Below the pieces are notes generated by a model that was not told the origin of the DNA, searched no databases, and was given only the letters and a program-made list of their open reading frames with translations. Position numbers and translations under genes: made by a program. A stretch of DNA of 64,000 nucleotides from JBEPTX01 sp041691795 (GTDB lineage: Bacteria > Patescibacteriota > Saccharimonadia > Saccharimonadales > Saccharimonadaceae): contig JBEPTX010000004.1 in NCBI GenBank assembly GCA_041691795.1, positions 79,197 through 143,196 on the forward strand, read 5' to 3'. Shown here piece after piece: positions 15,385 to 25,082 of the stretch (within the stretch, counting starts at the first letter, position 1; every line of letters begins with the position of its first letter).

Positions 15385-17591
15385 TCCATCGTCTATGGGT
15401 GGGTGTGAGACAGCAGATTCCTGTTCTGGGCTTGGGCGCGATTGTTGTGAGTGCGGCCTGGGTACTGTGTCATACACCCGTTGCTGGTGCCGTCGCTACT
15501 CCATCCAAGGTCTGCCACGCAGCAATGATTATTGATCGTTCGTCATCTGTTGGATCGACTGGTGTGCAAACAATTAGTAATCAGATCCGGCGCTTGTTTC
15601 AGCCAACGGGGATTCATAACAAGAATATTGAATTGGCGTTTTGGACATTTGCCGATGTTGGTGGCGGTAATTTTAATGCGCCATTTTACGGCTATGTGTC
15701 GTCGTTTGGCAATAATGCTGGATTTGATACCGCGCTTAATTCGATTGTGACAAATCCGGGTACGAATTATCAACAAGCTTTTGGCTATCAGGGAAATACG
15801 CGCAATGCCGCCCTCAATGACATTATCAATTCGGCAAATATTCTGGTGTTTATGACTGATGGCCAACCAAATGCACCGGGATTTGGCTCGCAACCCAAAG
15901 ATGCAGGCCGTCAGGCAGCGCAGAAACATCAAGATGCGGGACGAACAGTGATTGGCGGCAGTATCGGCGCGAATACGGACCAGAAAAAACTCATTAATTA
16001 TGTGGTGACTGGTGATGAGAATAACGCAGCCAATACCTTTACGGTGAGTGGTGATTATGGTGATCTTGCCAAGCAATTAACAGATAGAATTGGGAAAAAA
16101 TGTATCGAGCTGTTTCCACCAACACCATGCCAGTACAACGCCAATTTATCGGCCGATGATCCACTATGTAAGGCACCACAGCCAACCTACGGTTTGGCAC
16201 CATCCGCGACAGCTGATAGTACGGTCATCTCGAGCGATGACAGCGCAGGATTCCATTATCGGGTGGTCAATAGCAGCCCAACGACGACCAGTCAGCCGAC
16301 GAATTGGTCGATCAAACAGGTGGTGGTAGACAAAGACCAATCGACCGATCCGCTGAATTTTGGCAGCGATCCGTACCGCGATAATTATAGCTGCGCAGCG
16401 CTTCTTAATCTGATTGGTAATCGGGGAATTTGTAATGACGTAGCCAGTGGTACCAGGCAATTCGTACCCGGATCATCGACACTTGCCGACACTGAAGTGG
16501 CGAGTGCCAGCCATCTGACAATTGACGATAAGTGGCCTGTTGGCACCAAAGTTTGCTACGTGTTCACGATGCCAAAACCATCCGATCTTGCGACGCCAAC
16601 CGATCGCTATGGTCGAGCGGCCTGTGTGGTGATTGGCAAGCGTCCGTCGGTGCAGATACTGGGCGGTGATGTGAATGTTGGTCAGCGATTTGTCGATGAT
16701 AGCGAACCGGTCAATCCAGCGGCGACATCGATTCAGGCGGGACAAACGATCAAGGGCGATCCTATCAATCGTGTGTTTGGGAGTTGGGCAGAATATGGCA
16801 TTTTTGCAACCGGACCAGTGGTTGGGCTTGGGTCAAATTCGGGCCTAGAAAATGGGGCTCCGGTTGTGACGAGTATCAGTGGTGGGACGCAAGATTCATG
16901 GAACAAGCTCACCTTTGCCAATGCTGTTCAGGACTATGGGTCATTTACGAGTCCGGGGACAATTCCGGACGAACCGGCTGCCTTGCTAGCCAGTAATCAA
17001 GTGGTCAGCCAAATAACGATTGATCCAGTAGCCTTTAATGGTGCGATGACCTCCGGAATCTATGAGAAAAATGCTGGTGATCTGACGATTTCGACGGGGA
17101 CGCTTGATGGGGGAAGTTCGGTAATTGTTAGTGTTCCAAACGGGACGGTGACGATTGATGGTGATCTGATGTATAACGATGGGCCGTATACATCGATTAC
17201 CGAAATTCCACGACTGGTTATTATTGCCAAAAATATCAATATCAAGGGCAATGTCGCGAGGGTTGATGCGTGGTTGGTGGCTCGTAACAGTCCTGGCGGT
17301 ACGACTGGCGGTGGTGGAATTATCGACACGTGTAGTGATGGGCCGCATCCTCCGGCCGATCCAGGACTAACGATCAATGACTGCGCCAATCCACTGATGG
17401 TGAATGGTCCGGTGATGGCGCGTCATCTGTTACTGCGACGAACGGCAGGGTCGGGTATTGGTGCATCGAGTGGCGATCCAGCCGAGACGATTGATTTGCG
17501 GGCCGACACCTATTTGTCAGCTTTGGCACATCGTTCGAGCGCCCTGACGCCAGCAACGACCTATACGGTCGAATTGCCTCCGCGATTTTAG
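15381..17591 (+). CDS. Secreted von Willebrand factor A-domain protein beside the pilus operon
   Basis: 736 residues, GTG start overlapping the upstream stop. A signal peptide (about 1-38) leads into a vWA domain (about 45-235) with MIDAS residues D52-x-S54-x-S56 and the later VFMTDGQ. A middle region has scattered Cys pairs, and the last 170 residues (about 560-730) show repeated short strands such as GTVTIDGDLMY and KNINIKGNVARV, resembling a beta-helix and the extra domains of the set A pilins. There is no C-terminal anchor or sortase motif. vWA domains bind ligands through a metal ion; PilY1 tip adhesins of other pili also use one. Immediately upstream of pilM, it is a good candidate for the pilus-linked host adhesin (inference). 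Confidence 0.82.
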   Translation: MIHRLWVGVRQQIPVLGLGAIVVSAAWVLCHTPVAGAVATPSKVCHAAMIIDRSSSVGSTGVQTISNQIRRLFQPTGIHNKNIELAFWTFADVGGGNFNAPFYGYVSSFGNNAGFDTALNSIVTNPGTNYQQAFGYQGNTRNAALNDIINSANILVFMTDGQPNAPGFGSQPKDAGRQAAQKHQDAGRTVIGGSIGANTDQKKLINYVVTGDENNAANTFTVSGDYGDLAKQLTDRIGKKCIELFPPTPCQYNANLSADDPLCKAPQPTYGLAPSATADSTVISSDDSAGFHYRVVNSSPTTTSQPTNWSIKQVVVDKDQSTDPLNFGSDPYRDNYSCAALLNLIGNRGICNDVASGTRQFVPGSSTLADTEVASASHLTIDDKWPVGTKVCYVFTMPKPSDLATPTDRYGRAACVVIGKRPSVQILGGDVNVGQRFVDDSEPVNPAATSIQAGQTIKGDPINRVFGSWAEYGIFATGPVVGLGSNSGLENGAPVVTSISGGTQDSWNKLTFANAVQDYGSFTSPGTIPDEPAALLASNQVVSQITIDPVAFNGAMTSGIYEKNAGDLTISTGTLDGGSSVIVSVPNGTVTIDGDLMYNDGPYTSITEIPRLVIIAKNINIKGNVARVDAWLVARNSPGGTTGGGGIIDTCSDGPHPPADPGLTINDCANPLMVNGPVMARHLLLRRTAGSGIGASSGDPAETIDLRADTYLSALAHRSSALTPATTYTVELPPRF

Positions 17592-17641
17592 GGGTAAAGC
17601 CATTTGATTACTGATACCGCTTGTGTATAATAAGGAATAAT

Positions 17642-18688
17642 ATGGCAATGATAAAAGGAGTGGGCGACTTTTTTGGACTCGACATTGGGACGACCGCTGT
17701 TCGAGCTATCCAATTGGCGCAAACTGGGCCTGATAAATGGGTGCTGAAACACTATGGCTACGCGCCACTTGATATTAAAACGGCACTCGGTGATTCGACA
17801 GAGGCCAGGCATCGTTTGGGCGAGATTATCCTGACCGTCATTGGCCAAAGTGGCATCAAGACCAAGAATGTTGCGATTGGGCTGCCATCGAGCAAGACAT
17901 TTATTACTGTGATCGACGTACCAATGTTGTCAGAGGCGGAACTGCGCGGCACGATTAAATATCAGATTGACGAATATATACCTATGGCGATCGACGAAGC
18001 GAAAGTCGATTGGACAGTGTTGGGGCAGTCGCTTCACGATCCATCAAAACAAGAGATTTTGCTGGCGAGTACCGCCGAGGCTTATTCCGAAGAACGCCTG
18101 GAATTTGTCGAAGCACTTGGGCTGAACGTGATTGCGGCCGAACCTGACCCAATTGCCATGATTCGTTCGGTACTACCGGCTGGGGCCAAGGATGCCCAGA
18201 TGATTGTTGATGTGGGCGAGTCATCGACCAATGTTGCGATTACGTTTGGTGATGCGCCACGTTTGGTACGAACGATTCCTACTGGTATTGCGTCGCTGGT
18301 CAAAGCAGCCGTCCAGAATTTGAACATTCAGGAAGATCAAGCGAGGCAGTTTATTTTGAAATTTGGACTGGCACCAGATCGTCTGGAAGGCCAAGTACTT
18401 GGGGCAATTGATAGCGTGCTTGATAGTTTTGTTGCGGAACTAACGAAATCAATTCAATTTTTCAAAACGCGCTATCCAAATACACCTGTAACAACCATTT
18501 TGCTGGTGGGATATGCTAGCGCTGTGCCGAAATTCGGCGAATACATCAGTGGCAAAACAAACATTGCCACTCAAATCGGTAATCCATGGCAAAAGGTAAA
18601 TGTTCCATCAAATGACCAGAAATTAGCGGCCATTTCACCTGAATTTGCAACTGTTGTTGGGCTAGCGCAGCGGAGCAATCAGTCATGA
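17642..18688 (+). CDS. pilM: Type IV pilus assembly protein PilM
   Basis: 348 residues of the FtsA/actin-like ATPase family, with the N-terminal phosphate loop FGLDIGTTAVRAIQL and the second loop IVDVGESSTNVAI. PilM sits on the cytoplasmic face and binds the N-terminus of PilN. ATG at 17642 is chosen; the frame also opens at a GTG inside the promoter (TATAAT 17625-17630). The next gene begins inside the last codons (ATGA). First gene of the main pil operon. Confidence 0.93.
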   Translation: MAMIKGVGDFFGLDIGTTAVRAIQLAQTGPDKWVLKHYGYAPLDIKTALGDSTEARHRLGEIILTVIGQSGIKTKNVAIGLPSSKTFITVIDVPMLSEAELRGTIKYQIDEYIPMAIDEAKVDWTVLGQSLHDPSKQEILLASTAEAYSEERLEFVEALGLNVIAAEPDPIAMIRSVLPAGAKDAQMIVDVGESSTNVAITFGDAPRLVRTIPTGIASLVKAAVQNLNIQEDQARQFILKFGLAPDRLEGQVLGAIDSVLDSFVAELTKSIQFFKTRYPNTPVTTILLVGYASAVPKFGEYISGKTNIATQIGNPWQKVNVPSNDQKLAAISPEFATVVGLAQRSNQS

Positions 18689-19413
18689 TCGAGCTGAACC
18701 TTGTCCCGGATGTGAAACAAGAGCTGTTGCAGGCGCAACGGGCTCGTACCACGATTATTAGTTTGGCCATTTTGGTTAGTGCTGTGTCGGTCGGTGTGGT
18801 TGTATTGTTATCCATCTATTTATTTGTTGGTTTGACGGTTCGAAATGGATTTGCCGATGACGCAATCAAAAGCAAAACAAAAACGCTGCAATCGATTCCT
18901 GATATATCTGATACACTCACGATTCAAAATCAATTAAGCCTGTTATCGTCGATGCATGATAACAAAAACATCGATTCACGATTTTTTGCCATTTTAGCCG
19001 CAATTAATCCACCGGCACCAAATTCAATTGTTATTTCGAGTGCCAAAATTGATGCAGGTAGCAAAACTATCACCATCGATGGACAGGCGAGTAATGGTTA
19101 TCAGGCCGCCGAGCAGTTTAAAAAGACAATCCTTAGCACGACGATGGCCTACAAAGACAGTAGTGGAGCACAGCAAAAGGTACAGCTGACTGATACCGTA
19201 TCAACCTCTGATATTAGTTACGGCGAAGATGCCTCTGGCAAAAAAGTCCTCCGATTTACGATCAGTTTCAACTATCCTGATGCGATTTTTGCTCGCTTAT
19301 CAACCAGTGCAGTGATCCAGCGGCCAGATCTTCAGGACGTGACCGATTCATATCTTCGTGTACCGCAGAGTTTGTTTAGTAACCGCGCGTCCGATTTGGG
19401 GGGTGGCAAATAA
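18685..19413 (+). CDS. pilN: Type IV pilus assembly protein PilN
   Basis: 242 residues. The cytoplasmic N-terminus MIELNLVPDVKQE is the short PilM-binding motif of PilN (usually INLLP), followed by a membrane helix (about 26-52) and a periplasm-like/external domain with coiled-coil start. With PilM and PilO it forms the alignment platform. Overlaps pilM by four bases and the next gene by one base. Confidence 0.85.
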   Translation: MIELNLVPDVKQELLQAQRARTTIISLAILVSAVSVGVVVLLSIYLFVGLTVRNGFADDAIKSKTKTLQSIPDISDTLTIQNQLSLLSSMHDNKNIDSRFFAILAAINPPAPNSIVISSAKIDAGSKTITIDGQASNGYQAAEQFKKTILSTTMAYKDSSGAQQKVQLTDTVSTSDISYGEDASGKKVLRFTISFNYPDAIFARLSTSAVIQRPDLQDVTDSYLRVPQSLFSNRASDLGGGK

Positions 19414-20126
19414 TGGATGCCAGGAACCTTGGTCTACACAAGCGACAGCAGATTATAAAAGCTAATCGAATGATGTTTTTGTGGGTGGCCGGTGCGTCAG
19501 TGGTTGTTGGATTTGCGCTCGTCATTGCGCTCTTTTTGGGTCAGAAAATCTGGTTTGGTGAACGTGTTCTTAGCGAGAAGGCGAATACAATTGCCACCCT
19601 CGATAAAGACACCAAGGCCATCCCTGCATTGCAAGATAGTATTCGTGTCCTGGATACAGATGAAGGCCTCAAGGCAGTACGTTTGAGCGAGAACGAGCGG
19701 CCGATTCAAACGGTGCTTGACGCTCTGCCAGCCGTGGCAAACTCGACAGCACTAGGTGCGTCGCTGCAGTCAAAGCTACTGGCCGGTATTAATGGGCTGA
19801 CAATTGATACGATCAAAGTTGACCCTGTCGTTGGCATCGAGACACAGCACTCATCTGACAGCAATGTCGTCGATGCGAGCCCTTCGCTCGTTGATACATC
19901 TGGCGACAATACCATCCATTTCTCTCTGACTGTATCAACAGCTGCATCTAATCCCGATGCGCTGGGTGCTGTATTGATACGACTCGAAAAATCAATCCGC
20001 GCGATTGATGTTCGTTCGCTCGCAATTACTTCGCAAGGTTCGCGGCTGATTCTGACAGTATCGGGCCAGGCGTACTATCAGCCAGCCAGGACGGTCGAAC
20101 TAAAGGACAAGGTGGTGCGACCATGA
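19413..20126 (+). CDS. pilO: PilO-like alignment protein
   Basis: 237 residues, with a short N-terminus, a membrane helix (about 21-45, FLWVAGASVVVGFALVIALF), a coiled-coil segment and a compact C-terminal domain. Sequence is divergent from proteobacterial PilO, and the call rests on topology, length and position between pilN and pilB. It overlaps both neighbours by one to four bases. Confidence 0.7.
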   Translation: MDARNLGLHKRQQIIKANRMMFLWVAGASVVVGFALVIALFLGQKIWFGERVLSEKANTIATLDKDTKAIPALQDSIRVLDTDEGLKAVRLSENERPIQTVLDALPAVANSTALGASLQSKLLAGINGLTIDTIKVDPVVGIETQHSSDSNVVDASPSLVDTSGDNTIHFSLTVSTAASNPDALGAVLIRLEKSIRAIDVRSLAITSQGSRLILTVSGQAYYQPARTVELKDKVVRP

Positions 20127-20341
20127 AAAAATCAGATATGGTAACGATTGTGACGATCGCGTTGATTAGTATGGTTGCTGCCTATCTTGTGGCTGATGCA
20201 GTGATTGGCCGTCCGAACGCTCAAAGTATCAAGGTCAAAACGATTGATAAAATGACATCCGATGTCACGCAGCCCGACAAGACGGTCTTTAACAAAGATG
20301 CGATCAATCCCACTGTCGAAGTAATCATTGGTACCAAATAA
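20123..20341 (+). CDS. Small single-pass membrane protein in the pil operon
   Basis: 72 residues with one membrane helix (about 7-27) and an external tail of 45 residues. It occupies the position of pilP, but has no lipobox and no PilP fold length, and this operon has no secretin gene for a PilP to dock on. It could be a reduced part of the alignment complex. ATG overlaps the pilO stop (ATGA). Function not shown by sequence. Confidence 0.72.
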   Translation: MKKSDMVTIVTIALISMVAAYLVADAVIGRPNAQSIKVKTIDKMTSDVTQPDKTVFNKDAINPTVEVIIGTK

Positions 20342-20370
20342 TAGAAATTATTAAAGAAAGGAGGAACAAC

Positions 20371-22134
20371 ATGGCACTACTCACAACTGAAATGCAAGAA
20401 AAGCTTGTCACACTTCTTTCTGAAGAGGGTCTAGTGAGTGGTGATGTGCTTGCCGCTGCGACCAAGGAAGCGGCATCGTCCGACAAACCGCTTTTCGCAC
20501 TCCTTACCGAGCGTCGGATTATCGATGACGAGATGTTGACTCACGCTATTGCTCAGGTCTCGGGTGTTCCGTATGTGAATCTGACCAACAGTGTGATTGA
20601 TCAGCCGATGCTTGATTTGCTGCCTGAGGACGTGGCAGAGCGTTTTATGGCGGTTCCACTGGCTCAGGTCCAAAATCGCTTGGCGATTGCCATGGTGGAT
20701 GCCAGTAACGTCCAGGCCGTTGATTACCTGGCGAGTTTGATCGAACAACCACTCAAGATTTTTATGGCTTCAGAAGGTGGAGTTCGACACGTACTCGACC
20801 AGTATAAAACCGATCTTTCGACGATTGACGAAGCCGCCGAAGTCTCGGAACAAGAAGCTGACAAAGAAGCCAGCAGCGAGATAAAAACGATCGTTCAAGA
20901 TTCGCCAATTAGTCGTGCGCTCAGTACGATCCTGGAATACGCCGTCAAAAGTCGGGCCAGTGACGTTCACATCGAACCGCTAGAAGAGACACTCAAAATT
21001 CGCTGCCGTGTTGATGGTGTGCTGCGCGAAATCATGCAGTTGCCAAAATCAATCGAGCCAGCATTAGTGAGCCGTATCAAAATTTTGTCTGATCTGAAAA
21101 TTGATGAACATCGCGTGCCACAGGACGGTCAATTTGCTGTCAAAGTCGGGGGCAAAGAAGTCGATCTTCGTATTGCGATCAGCCCAGTTGTTTGGGGTGA
21201 GCAGGTGGTTATTCGTTTGCTCGACAAATCCGATAACAGCTTTGATATTGAAGACATGGGGTATACAGGGCGGGCACTGCGTGCCATCCGAAAAGGCATT
21301 AGGCAGCCAAACGGTATGGTGTTGACATCTGGTCCGACAAGTTCGGGCAAAACGACGAGTCTCTACGCATTATTAAAAGAAATCAAAGACGATACGATTA
21401 ATATCGTGACCCTCGAAGACCCTGTTGAATACAAAATGCCTGGCGTCAATCAGATTCAGGTCAATGGTGACGTTGGACTGACCTTTGCAACGGGTCTACG
21501 ATCGGTCTTGCGTCAAGATCCTGACATTATTATGGTTGGTGAGATTCGCGACAACGAAACGGCGACGTTAGCCGTTCAGGCTGCTCTGACCGGTCACTTG
21601 GTATTTAGTACGCTTCACACCAATAGCGCGGCTGGGGTGCTTCCAAGGCTTTTGGATATGAAAATCGAACCATTTTTGATCGCCAGTACCGTCAATACGA
21701 TTATTGGTCAGCGATTAGTTCGTCGTGTCAGTCCAAAACGCGACGTTTACCAGTCGACACCGATTGAAACACAGAATATTATGGCGACGATCGGGCATCT
21801 TCTCCCCAAGACGCAGGCTGACGTTGCACAGGTTGCCGAAGATTTAGGCTATAAAGACTTGCCACTTGCTGGGCAAAGCGCTTATACTTTAGTCAAGGGA
21901 AAAGACACCCCTGCGACGCCGCATGGATTTAGTGGTCGTATTGGCCTCTACGAGGTGATGGACGTGACGGAGGAGATTGAAAAACTCATCGTCGCGCGCG
22001 CAACCAGTAATGACATTCAGCGCCAGGCGGTCGCGCAAGGTATGATTACCATGCGTCAGGACGGCTATTTGAAAGCTTTGCAGGGTATGACAACAATCGA
22101 AGAAGTTAACCGAGTGGCAGCAGACACCGCATAA
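20371..22134 (+). CDS. pilB: Pilus extension ATPase PilB
   Basis: 587 residues of the GspE/PilB family, which powers pilin insertion. An N1-type domain (about 1-150) precedes the hexameric ATPase: Walker A GPTSSGKTT (321-329), the Asp box around LEDPVEY, Walker B DPDIIMVGEIRD and the His box STLHTNSA. The zinc-binding tetracysteine motif of PilB/GspE is missing: where CPxC...CxxC is expected the protein has SPKRDVY and KDTPATPHG, with no Cys at all. A strong SD (AAAGGAGG) lies before the ATG. PilT follows directly. Confidence 0.95.
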   Translation: MALLTTEMQEKLVTLLSEEGLVSGDVLAAATKEAASSDKPLFALLTERRIIDDEMLTHAIAQVSGVPYVNLTNSVIDQPMLDLLPEDVAERFMAVPLAQVQNRLAIAMVDASNVQAVDYLASLIEQPLKIFMASEGGVRHVLDQYKTDLSTIDEAAEVSEQEADKEASSEIKTIVQDSPISRALSTILEYAVKSRASDVHIEPLEETLKIRCRVDGVLREIMQLPKSIEPALVSRIKILSDLKIDEHRVPQDGQFAVKVGGKEVDLRIAISPVVWGEQVVIRLLDKSDNSFDIEDMGYTGRALRAIRKGIRQPNGMVLTSGPTSSGKTTSLYALLKEIKDDTINIVTLEDPVEYKMPGVNQIQVNGDVGLTFATGLRSVLRQDPDIIMVGEIRDNETATLAVQAALTGHLVFSTLHTNSAAGVLPRLLDMKIEPFLIASTVNTIIGQRLVRRVSPKRDVYQSTPIETQNIMATIGHLLPKTQADVAQVAEDLGYKDLPLAGQSAYTLVKGKDTPATPHGFSGRIGLYEVMDVTEEIEKLIVARATSNDIQRQAVAQGMITMRQDGYLKALQGMTTIEEVNRVAADTA

Positions 22135-22149
22135 GAAGGGTAGGGATAG

Positions 22150-23220
22150 ATGGCAAATCAAGAACTAAGAATCGAAATATTACTAGAAGAAGTCGTTCGC
22201 CGTCGTGCGTCCGACCTTCATTTGCAGGTAGGATTACCACCGACACTGCGTATTGATGGGTCGCTGGCACCTGTGGCAGGCTATAATCCTCTCGATGAGG
22301 CAGCTGTGGAAGCGCTAATCTTTGCGATTTTGGATTCTGACCAACAGCAGATTTTGGTCAAGGACAAGGAATTTGACTTTAGTTTTGCCTTTGGAACACT
22401 CGGTCGTTTCCGTGTCAACGCCTTTCATGAGCGCGGTAATTTGGCCGCAGCACTTCGTTTGATTCCAAACGAGATCAAGACGATTAGCGAGCTTGGAATG
22501 CCACCAATTGTGCTTGATTTTGCTAATTATCCTCGTGGTTTGGTACTCGTGACTGGTCCAACTGGTTCAGGTAAATCAACCACACTTGCCGCGCTGATCG
22601 ACAAGATTAACACTGAACGTTCGCAGCATATTATTACCATTGAAGACCCAATCGAATTTACGCACAAATCGAAAAAGGCGGTGGTGGTACAACGTGAAGT
22701 TCACTACGATACCTATAGTTTCTCGGCAGCGCTGCGTTCGAGCCTTCGCCAAGACCCTGACGTCGTTTTGATCGGTGAGATGCGTGACCTTGAAACAATC
22801 AGTGCCGCGATCACCATTGCCGAAACTGGTCACTTGGTGCTCGGTTCACTTCACACCAACAGTGCCGCTCAATCAATCGACCGTATGATCGATGTATTTC
22901 CACCGCACCAACAGCCACAGATTCGTGCACAGTTATCGAATATCTTGATGGCGGTCTGTTCACAGCGTTTGGTACCAGCAATCGGTGGCGGACGAGTGAT
23001 TGCCGCTGAAGTGCTGATTGCCAATCCAGCGGTCCGTAACATTATCCGTGAAGGTAAAAGCCACCAACTAGATGCAGTTATCCAAACAAGTGCCGATCAA
23101 GGTATGCAAACAATGGATCGTACGCTTGTTGGCATGGTTCAAAGTGGCGCAGTAACATATGATGATGCACGTAGTTTTGCAGTTGATGTGACGGAGTTCG
23201 AGCGATTGATGAGAGGCTAG
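22150..23220 (+). CDS. pilT: Pilus retraction ATPase PilT
   Basis: 356 residues, typical PilT length. Walker A GPTGSGKST (136-144), Walker B DPDVVLIGEMRD, the His box GSLHTNSA, and the PilT-specific AIRNLIRE-like motif AVRNIIREGK near residue 300 are all present. PilT depolymerises the pilus and drives twitching and DNA uptake. Its presence means the pilus is probably retractile. Fifteen bases after pilB. Confidence 0.96.
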   Translation: MANQELRIEILLEEVVRRRASDLHLQVGLPPTLRIDGSLAPVAGYNPLDEAAVEALIFAILDSDQQQILVKDKEFDFSFAFGTLGRFRVNAFHERGNLAAALRLIPNEIKTISELGMPPIVLDFANYPRGLVLVTGPTGSGKSTTLAALIDKINTERSQHIITIEDPIEFTHKSKKAVVVQREVHYDTYSFSAALRSSLRQDPDVVLIGEMRDLETISAAITIAETGHLVLGSLHTNSAAQSIDRMIDVFPPHQQPQIRAQLSNILMAVCSQRLVPAIGGGRVIAAEVLIANPAVRNIIREGKSHQLDAVIQTSADQGMQTMDRTLVGMVQSGAVTYDDARSFAVDVTEFERLMRG

Positions 23221-23271
23221 GAGAGACCGCATGCAAAATAACCACATGATCTACACTGCAAGAGGTCTTGC

Positions 23272-24483
23272 GTGAAAAAGTTTAATTATGAAGCCAAAGA
23301 CGGCGCCACAAATCAAGTTGTAAAGGCGACCGTCCAGGCTGATACCGAGCATGCGGCTGCCAAACTTTTGATGAGCCAGGGCTTCGCACCTCTTGAGATC
23401 AAAGAGATCAAGGAAGATGGTAGCATCTTAGAGCGGCTTTCTGGTCGTATCACTATAAAGGACAGAGTCGTTTTTACGCGTCAACTATCGACGCTTATTG
23501 GTGCTGGTCTGCCGCTTTCGCAGAGTTTGCGTACCGTGTTGGAACAAACACCAAACACTCGTCTAAAGAACATTGTTCAGGATTTGATCACCTCAATCGA
23601 GGGAGGAAAATCACTTCACGAATCATTCTCAAAGCATCCAGAAGTATTTGATAAATTATTCCTCGCACTTGTTGCGGCTGGCGAGGCATCAGGAACTTTG
23701 GACGATTCATTGCAGCGTGTTGCTACTCAGCAAGAAAAAGATGCGGCCGTCATGAGCCGCATACGAGGCGCTCTGACGTATCCAATTATTGTTCTCGTGG
23801 TTATTGTGGCTGTAATGTTATTTATGCTTTTGACAGTGGTGCCACAAGTCGAAAAATTATACGTTGATTTGAAAAAAGAATTGCCAATTTTGACTCATAT
23901 CATGGTTGAAAGTTCACGATTCTTAACGCAGTTTTGGTGGGTCATTCTTTTAGTTTTAGTGATTGGTGGTTATTTCTTGACTCAGTATTTAAGGACAGTG
24001 GCTGGTCAGCGATTACTCGACGTGCTAAAACTCGACGTTCCCATGCTACGTGGAATGTTTCGAAAACTCTACATGGCTCGGTTTACTCGAACCGGACAAA
24101 CACTTTTAACAACGGGTGTGCCAATGCTCGATATGTTAAGAATCAGTAGTGAGTCTGTGAATAATAGTATTATTGCCGAGGAAATTGCCCGAGCTGCCGA
24201 TAAAGTGAAGGGTGGCAAGGAGTTATCGGCCGCACTTCTGTCTGAGGAACATATCATGCCACTGGTGTCGCAGATGATCAAAATTGGCGAACAATCAGGA
24301 CGAATTGACGATATGTTGGGCAAGACAGCCAAGATCTACGAGGATGAGCTAGATGAGGAAATTAGGGCAATTTCAACCGCAATCGAGCCGATCTTGATGG
24401 TCGTTCTGGCGCTTGTAGCTGGTGGCATGGTAGCAGCAATTTTGCTTCCTATTTATAACCTCGTCAACACCGCAACTGTCTAG
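23272..24483 (+). CDS. pilC: Inner membrane platform protein PilC (GspF family)
   Basis: 403 residues with two GspF domains, each cytoplasmic helical bundle followed by membrane segments (about 170-195, 222-240 and 375-400), and the family motif RQLSTLIGAGLPLSQSL. PilC couples PilB/PilT rotation to pilin movement. The start is GTG at 23272. The AGAGG SD lies inside a short inverted repeat (GCAAG-aggt-CTTGC, about 23258-23271) that could lower initiation. Confidence 0.93.
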   Translation: MKKFNYEAKDGATNQVVKATVQADTEHAAAKLLMSQGFAPLEIKEIKEDGSILERLSGRITIKDRVVFTRQLSTLIGAGLPLSQSLRTVLEQTPNTRLKNIVQDLITSIEGGKSLHESFSKHPEVFDKLFLALVAAGEASGTLDDSLQRVATQQEKDAAVMSRIRGALTYPIIVLVVIVAVMLFMLLTVVPQVEKLYVDLKKELPILTHIMVESSRFLTQFWWVILLVLVIGGYFLTQYLRTVAGQRLLDVLKLDVPMLRGMFRKLYMARFTRTGQTLLTTGVPMLDMLRISSESVNNSIIAEEIARAADKVKGGKELSAALLSEEHIMPLVSQMIKIGEQSGRIDDMLGKTAKIYEDELDEEIRAISTAIEPILMVVLALVAGGMVAAILLPIYNLVNTATV

Positions 24484-24571
24484 ACATATTTGGTAGCGTG
24501 AGGTAGTATAAGCACAAGCGCTTTAGTAAAATCTAAATGCAAGTCAGTTCATACGAGAGGTGGAATATTTC

Positions 24572-25030
24572 ATGAACAATCGGCAGAAAAAATCCGGATT
24601 TACGATTATTGAGGTAGTACTTGTTCTGGCGATTGCTGGACTGATATTCTTGATGGTATTTATCGCTCTTCCAGCATTGCAGCGTAATACACGTGATGCG
24701 CAGCGCAAAAGTGACCTTGGCCGCGTCAAAACCGCTCTTACGAATTACATGTCGTCAAACCGGGGCAATATTCCTGATCGCGATACGCTCAGCAACTTTC
24801 AGTCGAAGTATCTCGTACCTACAAGTGAATATACCGATCCACTTGGTGATCAATATACCTTCAAATATGATCAATCGTCTAATGGGCCTGCTGATATTGG
24901 CCAAATTGTTTATGCCAATGCGCGGATATGTGGACCTGATGGCACATTTGCATCTGGCAGTACTCGTGATTACGCCTTCCTGATCAAGCTTGAAGGCCAA
25001 ACTGTTCCGTTCTGTCTCGGCAGTCAGTAG
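24572..25030 (+). CDS. pilA: Type IV pilin, probable major subunit
   Basis: 152 residues with a basic leader (MNNRQKKSG) and mature start FTIIEVVLVLAIAG with Glu5. The leader length, the long amphipathic helix and the C-terminal Cys pair (ICGP, PFCLG) fit a shaft pilin. ATG at 24572 follows GAGAGGTGG; a GTG in frame at 24560 overlaps that SD. It lies between pilC and pilD. Whether it or another pilin is the most abundant subunit cannot be read from sequence. Confidence 0.85.
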   Translation: MNNRQKKSGFTIIEVVLVLAIAGLIFLMVFIALPALQRNTRDAQRKSDLGRVKTALTNYMSSNRGNIPDRDTLSNFQSKYLVPTSEYTDPLGDQYTFKYDQSSNGPADIGQIVYANARICGPDGTFASGSTRDYAFLIKLEGQTVPFCLGSQ

Positions 25031-25066
25031 GGCATCACAGTAGCCATTTCTAATTGCCGGTATTCT

Positions 25067-25075
25067 TGTTATGAT
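25067..25075 (+). promoter_or_regulatory. Extended -10 box of pilD
   Basis: TGtTATGAT ends seven bases before the ATG at 25083, putting the RNA start on or next to the start codon. Confidence 0.55.
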
Positions 25076-25082
25076 TATGTGC

